From Nitriliruptorales bacterium (lineage in GTDB: Bacteria; Actinomycetota; Nitriliruptoria; Euzebyales; Egibacteraceae): a stretch of 11,154 bases of DNA. Within the stretch, counting starts at the first letter, position 1; the number at the start of each line of letters is the position of its first letter. The notes beneath the pieces were generated by a model. It ran no database searches, was not told the DNA's origin, and worked only from the letters and a program-made list of their open reading frames with translations. This document shows, in pieces, positions 6,697 to 11,154 of this stretch. Position numbers and translations under genes: made by a program. The DNA lies in NCBI GenBank assembly GCA_007119305.1, contig SKPY01000321.1:1-11154 (forward strand), in the 5' to 3' direction.

Positions 6697-7494
6697 TCAG
6701 TGCGCGGGGTTCAGCGACGATGAGATGTACACGGCTGCCAGCATCGTGAAGATGTAGGCCTGCAGCCCGATGATGAACAGCTCGAAGCCGAACACGAGTG
6801 GCGAGATCACCAGGGCGAAGATGCCGACCGGCAGACCCGGGCCCCACACCAGGAACGCGTGGATGGTGATCAGGGTGATGACCACCAGGATGTGCCCGGC
6901 CACCATGTTGGCGAAGAGACGCACCATCAGCGTGAAGGGCCGCAGGATGAGGTTCGAGATGAACTCGATCGGTACCAGGATCGGCAGGATCATCTTCGGC
7001 GCCGGCGGCACCAGCGTCTCCTTGAAGTAGTGCAAGAAGCCCTGCTCCTTGATGCCCGCGCCGATGTAGACGAGCCAGACGATCACCGCGAGCAACCCGG
7101 CCACGTGGATGCGGGACGTGGTCGGGAGCATGATCCCGGGCGTCAGCTTGAACAGGTTGTTCAGGAAGATGAAGACGAAGAAGCAGGTCAGCAGCGGAAC
7201 GTACTTCAGCCCCTTGGGGCCGATGATCTCCAACACGATGCCGTTGCGGATGAAGTCGACGATCGACTCGGCCAGCGACTGGATGCGGTTCGGCACGATC
7301 CTGGGCTTGACGAACGCCACGTAGAAGAACGCGCACAGCATGATCGTCGAGGTCAGCAGCATCAGCGAGACGCGGTTGACCGCGAAGATCCCCCAGTTCT
7401 CCGTGCCGGGGATGACCGGGAAGTTGAACAGTTCGCCGATGGGAGGCAGCTCCCACGGGCCGCCGTAGTCGACGGCCGCGAGGATCGAACTCAC
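6697..7494 (-). CDS. atpB: F1Fo-ATP synthase a subunit (proton channel stator)
   Basis: 265 residues with several hydrophobic helices. Subunit a forms the two half-channels next to the c-ring. The essential arginine is Arg192 in MVRLFANMVAGHIL (190-203). Glu177 (PIEFIS) and Gln245 (GLQAYIFTML) are also in family positions. Relative to E. coli, where Glu219 and His245 are a functional pair, this protein has His201 and Glu238 at the corresponding places, the swapped arrangement known from mitochondrial a subunits. The start is GTG at 7494, which overlaps the atpI stop by 4 nt (GTGA), with AAGGAG upstream, so it is translationally coupled to atpI. It ends in TGA. Identification is secure. Confidence 0.98.
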   Translation of the reverse strand: MSSILAAVDYGGPWELPPIGELFNFPVIPGTENWGIFAVNRVSLMLLTSTIMLCAFFYVAFVKPRIVPNRIQSLAESIVDFIRNGIVLEIIGPKGLKYVPLLTCFFVFIFLNNLFKLTPGIMLPTTSRIHVAGLLAVIVWLVYIGAGIKEQGFLHYFKETLVPPAPKMILPILVPIEFISNLILRPFTLMVRLFANMVAGHILVVITLITIHAFLVWGPGLPVGIFALVISPLVFGFELFIIGLQAYIFTMLAAVYISSSLNPAH

Positions 7495-7943
7495 CGCTCA
7501 GCTCCTTCCGACAGCACGGTGCGGTCGGTCCGCACCCAGAACAGCTCGGGTCGCCGGGCCAGCAGCCACAGCTCGACGGCCAACGTGCATGCGATCCCGA
7601 GCGCCGTGGTGATGACGAGTGTCGGCCAGTGCAGTCCCTCGAGCCGCGACAGCCCGGTCAGGGCAAGCGTGTAGACGGCGAGCCGCCCCCCGAACCCCGC
7701 CATCACGAGCGCCGCGAAGCCCTGCGGCGAGCACCGTGCCGCTCGGGCATGCAGCAACGCCGCGGCGCCGAACAGGACGAGCACCAGCCCGAGCCCGGCA
7801 CCCGCCGCCGCCGCCCCGGCACTGCCGTGCAGCCACGCCGCCACGCCCACCGCCGGCAACGCGATGGCGACGACGGCGAGCAGGGCGCCGCGCGCGAGCA
7901 CGAGGCCGGCGTGCGCCGGTGCGGCGGGTGCACCAGCCGTCAT
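7491..7943 (-). CDS. atpI: AtpI-like membrane protein preceding atpB
   Basis: 150 residues, four predicted membrane helices (about 17-37, 43-65, 76-98, 106-128), with an Ala-rich N-terminus and a polar C-terminal tail. By position directly before atpB and by topology it matches the poorly conserved ATP synthase protein I found there in actinobacteria (the mycobacterial gene between wecA and atpB). Proteins of this group are thought to help assemble the c-ring or transport divalent cations for the enzyme. No catalytic motif is visible. The ATG at 7943 has only a weak ribosome site (AGG close by, GGGAG further out). Its stop overlaps the atpB start by 4 nt. The function is taken from context; the open reading frame and membrane topology are clear. 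Confidence 0.8.
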   Translation of the reverse strand: MTAGAPAAPAHAGLVLARGALLAVVAIALPAVGVAAWLHGSAGAAAAGAGLGLVLVLFGAAALLHARAARCSPQGFAALVMAGFGGRLAVYTLALTGLSRLEGLHWPTLVITTALGIACTLAVELWLLARRPELFWVRTDRTVLSEGAER

Positions 7944-7999
7944 GCTCGGCCTGGCTCCCGGTCTCGGGGCGTGGGTGACACGCGTGCGTGCTCCTGCAT
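7940..7999 (-). CDS. Possible 19-codon leader ORF before atpI
   Basis: A short ORF starts at ATG 7999, with AGGA about 10 nt upstream, and encodes 19 mostly polar residues. It ends in a TGA that overlaps the atpI ATG by 4 nt (ATGA). The overlap would let it couple translation into atpI, whose own ribosome site is weak. It is too short to judge coding potential and may be chance. Confidence 0.2.
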   Translation of the reverse strand: MQEHARVSPTPRDREPGRA

Positions 8000-8045
8000 C
8001 CGTTGCGTCCTGCGGTGGCCGGCGTGGGTCGCCGGGTCGTGCGAG

Positions 8046-8059
8046 GCCCCGTGCGGGGC
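8046..8059 (-). terminator. Short GC hairpin just after the atpZ stop, candidate attenuator
   Basis: A perfect 5-bp all-GC stem (GCCCC / GGGGC) with a 4-nt loop (GTGC on the plus strand), beginning 4 nt after the atpZ stop codon. No U-tract follows. It sits in the 120-nt gap 7944-8063 between atpZ and atpI, so it could pause or partly terminate transcription before the synthase genes. The stem is short, so the evidence is modest. Confidence 0.3.
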
Positions 8060-8063
8060 GCGG

Positions 8064-8363
8064 TCAGCGCTGGGCGGTCGACTCGTCGGGATCCTGCCCC
8101 CGTCCGATCCGCTCGCTGCGGAGCCAGATCAGGTACAAGCCGGCGCCCAGGCCGACCAGCACACCGACGCTGGCGAACCATGGCTCGGATCCGAGCCAGC
8201 GGTCGGCGAGCAGCCCCAGCCCGCCGTAGAGCAGGATCGCGACGACGAGCTCAGCCGACATCACCGCGTAGTGGTCAACTTCCTTCCACGGCAGGCGGCG
8301 GTGCGGGACTGAGCCCCCGAGCGCGGACCGGCGAGCGGCAGGGGACGGGTCCGAAGGGGTCAT
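8064..8363 (-). CDS. atpZ: AtpZ/AtpI-family small membrane protein
   Basis: 99 residues: a polar N-terminus of about 34 residues, two membrane helices (about 35-54 and 62-81) joined by ADRWLGSEPWF, and a charged C-terminal tail. This two-helix shape with a G-x-x-A-D-R-W-L turn is typical of AtpZ/AtpI proteins at the head of atp operons, thought to act in Mg2+/Ca2+ supply or c-ring assembly. The frame is open upstream to 8441, but that part lies over the wecA end and the promoter. The ATG at 8363 fits the promoter, which would start transcription about 5 nt before it. There is no Shine-Dalgarno, as expected for near-leaderless translation. A later ATG before SAELVV is a less likely start. The family call rests on pattern and position. 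Confidence 0.8.
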   Translation of the reverse strand: MTPSDPSPAARRSALGGSVPHRRLPWKEVDHYAVMSAELVVAILLYGGLGLLADRWLGSEPWFASVGVLVGLGAGLYLIWLRSERIGRGQDPDESTAQR

Positions 8364-8374
8364 GGCCACGCAGG

Positions 8375-8404
8375 AGTCTACGCAGCGCGCCCGGGCGGTG
8401 TCAA
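8375..8404 (-). promoter_or_regulatory. Main atp operon promoter (TTGACA-18-TAGACT)
   Basis: On the minus strand a perfect -35 TTGACA (8399-8404) and a strong -10 TAGACT (8375-8380) are separated by 18 nt. The -35 contains the TGA stop codon of wecA. The predicted transcription start is near 8368, only about 5 nt before the atpZ ATG. It is the only position I found in the window with both hexamers near consensus and correctly spaced, and it sits exactly between wecA and the atp genes, so it probably drives the whole atp operon by the housekeeping sigma factor. Confidence 0.8.
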
Positions 8405-9600
8405 AGCCGGCGCGGCACGCGTTTTCGCTGGTCAGAGGCATCTTCGTCGGGCCCTGACCCCTGGGTCGAGGCCGGCGTCGCCAACGCGTCGTCCCGCCGG
8501 CCGCGCCGCCAGCTGCGCGTAACCACGCTGCGCGTCACCGTGACCGCGACCGCGAGGCCCACCCCTGCCGCGAGCACGCCCACGACGAGGGGGAGCGGGA
8601 AGAGCCCCACACCGACCGCGCCGAAGGCCAGCAGGGCGGACCAGTAGTACATGATGAGCACGGCCCGCCGGTGGGAGTGCCCGATCTCGATGAGCCGGTG
8701 GTGCAGGTGCTTCTTGTCCGGGCTGAAGACCGCGCGACCGCTGCGGATCCGGCGCAGGATCGTCCAGATCGTGTCGAGGAAGGGCACGGCGAGCACGAGG
8801 ACGGGGACCAGGACGGGGATCGAGAAGGCCGCGAAGTCGCTGCCGGCCGGCTGCAGGGTGCCGCCGATCGCCAGGACACCTGCGGCGCCCATCAGCAGAC
8901 CCAGCAACATCGCGCCGCTGTCCCCCATGAAGATGCTCGCAGGGTGGCTGTTGTGCACCAGGAACCCGAGGCACATCCCCGCCAGGGCGGCGAAGATCAG
9001 CAGGGCCGACGGCGCCAGCGCGTCGGTCAGCAGATCGGCGAACTGCACGTAGGTGAACAGCGCGATCGAGGCGATCGCGACGATGCCGGCCGCGAGTCCG
9101 TCGAGCCCGTCGATCAGGTTGACGGCGTTGATCATCGCGACGATCGCGACCACGGTGAACAGCACCCCGAGGTCGGTGGCCAGCACCACGACGCTGCCAG
9201 GGCTGCCGGGGATGTAGACGAAGCGGAGGATCACCCCGAACAGCACCAGCGTCCCGGCCGCGAGGACCTGACCGGCGAGCTTGACGGGCGCCGACACACC
9301 GCGCAGGTCGTCGATGAGCCCGACCACGAGGATGACGACGCTGGCCAGGACGATCGCTTCCGGGTCGCTCGTGGTGGCGAAGACCGGCTCGAACGTCTCC
9401 AGCCTGCTGGCCACCCCGATCGCTGCGAGGAAGCCACAGAACAGCGCGAGACCCCCGAGCCGGGCGGTCGGGCGTGTGTGGACACGCCGCCCGCCTGGTT
9501 GGTCGACCGCTCCGATCTTCACCGCCAGCCAGCGCGCCAGGGGCGCGAGCACGGCGACCGTGGCGAACCCCACCACCGTGACGACGAGGTAGTCAACCAT
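8401..9600 (-). CDS. wecA: WecA-like undecaprenyl-phosphate N-acetylhexosamine-1-phosphate transferase
   Basis: 399 residues with about ten or eleven membrane helices, of the MraY/WecA family. It would transfer a sugar phosphate, by family most likely GlcNAc-1-phosphate from UDP-GlcNAc, to undecaprenyl phosphate at the inner face of the membrane, the first step of cell-wall linker or polysaccharide synthesis. Motifs in order: GRRVHTRPTARLGG at 37-50, the DD pair Asp97-Asp98 in GLIDDLRG, NLIDGLDGLAAG at 161-172, HPASIFMGDSGAMLLG at 219-234 with Asp227, and KKHLHHRLIEIG at 296-307, the His-rich loop typical of WecA rather than MraY. A ~45-residue charged C-terminal tail follows the last helix. 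The ATG at 9600 overlaps the rpiB stop by 8 nt and has GAGGA upstream. The same gene precedes atp operons in mycobacteria. The sugar specificity is inferred from the family. Confidence 0.92.
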   Translation of the reverse strand: MVDYLVVTVVGFATVAVLAPLARWLAVKIGAVDQPGGRRVHTRPTARLGGLALFCGFLAAIGVASRLETFEPVFATTSDPEAIVLASVVILVVGLIDDLRGVSAPVKLAGQVLAAGTLVLFGVILRFVYIPGSPGSVVVLATDLGVLFTVVAIVAMINAVNLIDGLDGLAAGIVAIASIALFTYVQFADLLTDALAPSALLIFAALAGMCLGFLVHNSHPASIFMGDSGAMLLGLLMGAAGVLAIGGTLQPAGSDFAAFSIPVLVPVLVLAVPFLDTIWTILRRIRSGRAVFSPDKKHLHHRLIEIGHSHRRAVLIMYYWSALLAFGAVGVGLFPLPLVVGVLAAGVGLAVAVTVTRSVVTRSWRRGRRDDALATPASTQGSGPDEDASDQRKRVPRRL

Positions 9601-10042
9601 CGGTCGCGTCCTCGAGCGCGCTGATCTGCTCGACGCGGCGCGCGTGCCGGCCGCCGTCGAAGGGCGCGGACAGCCACACCTTCACGATCTCCTCGGCCAG
9701 GCCGAACCCCACCACGCGCGCCCCGAGCGCGAGCACGTTGGCGTCGTTGTGCGCGCGCGACGCCTTGGCCGTGTACAGCTCGTTGCAGAGCGCCGCCCGC
9801 ACCCCCCGGACCTTGTTCGCGGCGATCTGCTCTCCTTGGCCGCTGCCACCGAGCACGATGCCGCGGTCGACCTCACCGGCGACGACGGCGCGTGCGACCC
9901 CCGCCACGATCGGCGGGTAGTCCACCGCATCCGTGGAGTTCGTGCCATGGTCGTCCACCTCGTGGCCGAGCTCCTCCACGAGCCCGACGAGATGGCTCTT
10001 CAGCTCGTAGCCGGCGTGGTCAGACCCGATGGCGATCCGCAT
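9593..10042 (-). CDS. rpiB: Ribose-5-phosphate isomerase B
   Basis: 149 residues, normal for RpiB/LacAB proteins. It interconverts ribose 5-phosphate and ribulose 5-phosphate in the pentose phosphate pathway in the cytosol. GSDHAGYELK at 6-15 is the phosphosugar-binding start. LGGSGQGEQIAANKVRG at 64-80 is the anion-hole loop. The E. coli catalytic Cys before GTG is Gly here, and Glu71 occupies the place of the catalytic base of the mycobacterial enzyme. RAHNDANVLALGARVVG at 96-112 completes the site. The ATG at 10042 has GGAG 5 nt upstream. It lies 65 nt after tsaC, and its stop overlaps the wecA start by 8 nt, so the two are coupled. An allose-phosphate activity, as in some relatives, is possible but unsupported. 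Confidence 0.95.
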   Translation of the reverse strand: MRIAIGSDHAGYELKSHLVGLVEELGHEVDDHGTNSTDAVDYPPIVAGVARAVVAGEVDRGIVLGGSGQGEQIAANKVRGVRAALCNELYTAKASRAHNDANVLALGARVVGFGLAEEIVKVWLSAPFDGGRHARRVEQISALEDATDG

Positions 10043-10089
10043 GCTGCTCCCTCGTCCCGGTCAGCTCCCATCCGGCTGCCGACGCCTCG

Positions 10090-10095
10090 ATCCTA
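10090..10095 (-). promoter_or_regulatory. Candidate -10 element for rpiB-wecA
   Basis: TAGGAT fits the actinobacterial -10 pattern in the 65-nt gap between tsaC and rpiB. It would start transcription near 10083, leaving a ~40-nt leader that contains the rpiB ribosome site. The surrounding 11-mer TAGGATCGAGG (10085-10095) recurs exactly upstream of tsaC. No clear -35 is seen. Confidence 0.4.
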
Positions 10096-10107
10096 CGTCA
10101 CGTGCGG

Positions 10108-10821
10108 TCAGCCTTCGTCGGTCGTGTCCCGGAGGGGAGCGTGCCCGTCCGCGGGCTGAGCGTCACCCGGGGCCGGTTCGGTGGGGTTCCCCCAGTCCAG
10201 CGCGCCGGTGACCGCGGCGAAGACCTCGTCCGCGGTCACGACCCCTGCCCGCAGCACCTCGGCCCCACCGCGGCTCACGTCCACGATCGTCGAGCGCGTG
10301 CCGGGTCGCTCGCCCCCGTCGATGTAGAGCTCCACGCGCTCGCCGAGCAGGTCCCGGGCCTGCTCCACGGTGCGCGGCAACGGTGCGCCCATGGTCGAGG
10401 CGGCGGTGCCGGCGAGTGGCCCCGTCTCGGCGATGAGCTCGTGCAGGAGGGGCTCGTCGGGCATGCGCACCGCCACGGTCCCGTGCGTGTCGCCGAGATC
10501 CCAGGCCAGTCCGGCGTTCGCGGCGAAGATCAACGTGAGGCCGCCGGGCCAGAAGGCCGCCATGAGCCGTTCGGCCTGCTCGGACTGGTGCTGCACCAGC
10601 CCGGCGAGCTGGCGGGGGTTGCGGATGAACACCGGCAGCGGCCGCTTGCGCGTCGCGCCGCGGGCGTCGAGCAGCCGCTGCGTCGCGTCCATCTGGAAGG
10701 CGTCCGCGAGCACGCCGTAGCAGGTGTCGGTCGGTGCGACCACGAGCAAACCCTCCGCGAGCACGCCGGCGGCCCGCTGGCGCGCCAGTTCGGCGTCGTC
10801 GGTGCTCAAGGTCTCGACCAC
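10108..10821 (-). CDS. tsaC: Sua5/YrdC/TsaC-family protein (threonylcarbamoyl-AMP synthase-like, divergent active site)
   Basis: 237 residues from the chosen GTG. The family makes threonylcarbamoyl-AMP from threonine, bicarbonate and ATP for the t6A modification of tRNA. Visible are APTDTCYGVLADAF at 29-42, FWPGGLTLIF at 90-99, VAVRMPDEP at 116-124 and STIVDVS at 177-183, all in family order, closely parallel to the M. tuberculosis Sua5-like protein at the same locus. However, the usual KGR (KxR) motif reads RGA at 54-56 and the usual SAN (SxN) reads AAS at 140-142, so normal activity is uncertain. The C-terminal ~25 residues are acidic and disordered-looking. Start choice: the frame is open to 10989, but the extension is Arg/Gly-rich. 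The GTG at 10821 is preceded by TAGGAT at leaderless spacing; GTG 10842 is an alternative. The family is sure, the exact function less so. Confidence 0.85.
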   Translation of the reverse strand: MVETLSTDDAELARQRAAGVLAEGLLVVAPTDTCYGVLADAFQMDATQRLLDARGATRKRPLPVFIRNPRQLAGLVQHQSEQAERLMAAFWPGGLTLIFAANAGLAWDLGDTHGTVAVRMPDEPLLHELIAETGPLAGTAASTMGAPLPRTVEQARDLLGERVELYIDGGERPGTRSTIVDVSRGGAEVLRAGVVTADEVFAAVTGALDWGNPTEPAPGDAQPADGHAPLRDTTDEG

Positions 10822-10828
10822 GACCTCG

Positions 10829-10834
10829 ATCCTA
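10829..10834 (-). promoter_or_regulatory. Candidate -10 element for leaderless tsaC
   Basis: TAGGAT ends 7 nt before the GTG at 10821, the spacing expected when transcription starts at or next to the start codon. AGGA within the same sequence could instead act as a ribosome site about 8 nt from the GTG, so the two readings compete. No -35 is seen. Confidence 0.4.
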
Positions 10835-11008
10835 GCCCGCACCCGCTGTGGGGAGCCGGCCGTGCGGCGGCCGCCCCCGGCGCCTCCACGCGCTGCTGGC
10901 GCGAAACCAGCGGATACGCGGGTCAACGCCACGAAGCCGGTCGAACAGGATCCACGGCTCCGTGCACGGTCCTTCGACCCGAGTGGCAAGGACCATCGCC
11001 TCTGTCAT
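10832..11008 (-). CDS. Possible 58-codon small ORF upstream of tsaC
   Basis: The ATG at 11008 has GGAGGG 10 nt upstream. The frame runs 58 codons to a TAG that ends 10 nt before the tsaC start. The product is unrecognised: an N-terminal acidic part, a Trp-containing middle (EPWILFDRL) and an Arg/Gly/Pro-rich end; no membrane helix or known motif. Third-position GC is about 79% by my count, lower than the neighbouring genes appear. A 7-bp inverted repeat lies just after the start. It could be a real small protein, a leader peptide controlling tsaC, or chance. Confidence 0.25.
   Translation of the reverse strand: MTEAMVLATRVEGPCTEPWILFDRLRGVDPRIRWFRASSAWRRRGRPPHGRLPTAGAG
10968..10994 (-). other. 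Inverted repeat at the start of the small ORF upstream of tsaC
   Basis: Perfect 7-bp arms GGTCCTT (10968-10974) and AAGGACC (10988-10994) with a 13-nt loop. The stem can extend by one A-T and one G-T pair. In the minus-strand transcript it would fold over the second ATG of the small ORF. No U-tract follows, so it is not a simple terminator. Confidence 0.4.
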
Positions 11009-11154
11009 CTGCTGATGTCCCTCCGTAGTGTCGGCTTCGCGTCAAACACCCGCATTGCGCGTCCGCCGAGGGAGGCGGCCGCCACGGCACGGCTCGGTCG
11101 CCGATCGGAGGTCACAGCCGGCCCAGCATCCGGCCACGTACCACTCGACGCACC

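Larger units (their letters stand above)
10822..11154. other. 333-base right-end region without a confident gene
   Basis: Apart from the possible small ORF, the 7-bp inverted repeat and the TAGGAT element, I recognise nothing here. On the minus strand one frame is open from the right edge to a TGA at 11005-11007 that overlaps the small ORF's ATG (ATGA). Its 49 codons have low third-position GC (about 69% by my count) and match no family I know. A 10-bp palindrome, GGCGGCCGCC, is at 11074-11083. In mycobacteria the gene before tsaC is prmC, but I cannot recognise a PrmC C-terminus here. Confidence 0.6.

Noticed and set aside
5852..7456. 534-codon minus-strand frame suggesting a fusion that ends in the b subunit
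   Set aside because: Only the last 182 codons are atpF. The rest runs out of frame through atpB and atpE, whose own frames give the conserved proteins.
8364..8441. 26-residue upstream extension of AtpZ
   Set aside because: It would lie over the wecA 3' end and the promoter, so it would not be on the transcript from that promoter.
8671..9624. 317-codon plus-strand open frame opposite wecA
   Set aside because: Rich in Asp, Glu, Arg, His and Gln as expected for the complement of membrane-helix codons; no family features.
10822..10989. 56-residue N-terminal extension of the TsaC-like protein
   Set aside because: Gly/Arg-rich and not matching the family N-terminus; the GTG at 10821 fits family length and a leaderless promoter.
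9892..11028. 378-codon plus-strand open frame opposite tsaC
   Set aside because: Covers the complement of tsaC, shows no domain, and lacks a convincing ribosome site.
11040..11045. TTGACG on the minus strand as a -35 element
   Set aside because: No TANNNT hexamer at 16-19 nt spacing; the nearest candidate bases are too close.
11005..11154. 49-codon minus-strand frame open to the right edge
   Set aside because: Low third-position GC and no recognisable product; it may be intergenic. Noted only because its TGA overlaps the small ORF start.

Overview
The window is a piece of high-GC bacterial chromosome, most likely from an actinobacterium (Actinomycetota). Every gene I can support lies on the minus strand, so the genes read from right to left. 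The order tsaC - rpiB - wecA - two AtpI-type membrane proteins - atpB-E-F-H-A-G-D-C resembles the Mycobacterium tuberculosis locus (Sua5-like gene, wecA/rfe, an AtpI-like gene, then atpB onwards), with rpiB inserted. There is a single b subunit with a separate delta subunit, not the mycobacterial b-delta fusion. Together with the extra rpiB, this suggests an actinobacterial lineage outside the mycobacteria, possibly a deep-branching one. That placement is inference; no rRNA or other marker is present.

Right part (about 11154-8401): the first 333 bases hold no confident gene, only a possible 58-codon leader ORF with a hairpin. Then come a divergent Sua5/YrdC-family protein (tRNA t6A pathway), a ribose-5-phosphate isomerase B of the glutamate-base type, and a WecA-like undecaprenyl-phosphate sugar-phosphate transferase that would start a cell-envelope glycan. 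rpiB and wecA overlap by 8 nt.

Centre and left (8363-574): a complete F1Fo-ATP synthase operon. A near-consensus housekeeping promoter (TTGACA, 18 nt, TAGACT) overlaps the wecA stop codon and would start transcription about 5 nt before atpZ. Two small membrane proteins (atpZ, atpI) probably help assemble the c-ring or serve as Mg2+/Ca2+ transporters. They are followed by the Fo genes (a, c, b), the peripheral-stalk subunit delta, and the F1 genes (alpha, gamma, beta, epsilon). The catalytic residues are intact, and the c subunit looks proton-coupled rather than sodium-coupled. Unusual details are a b stop codon directly abutting the delta start in the same frame, a run of TAG stop codons in the synthase genes, a long GC hairpin between atpH and atpA, and an acidic repeat-encoded tail on alpha.

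Left edge (479-1): the N-terminal part of a PAS-domain sensory protein, probably with a following GAF domain, cut by the window edge. A GC-rich hairpin separates it from atpC.

I see no tRNA, rRNA, CRISPR array, insertion sequence or phage gene. The window is mostly conserved housekeeping sequence; the interest lies in junctions, regulatory sites and divergent motifs rather than in a new multi-gene system.
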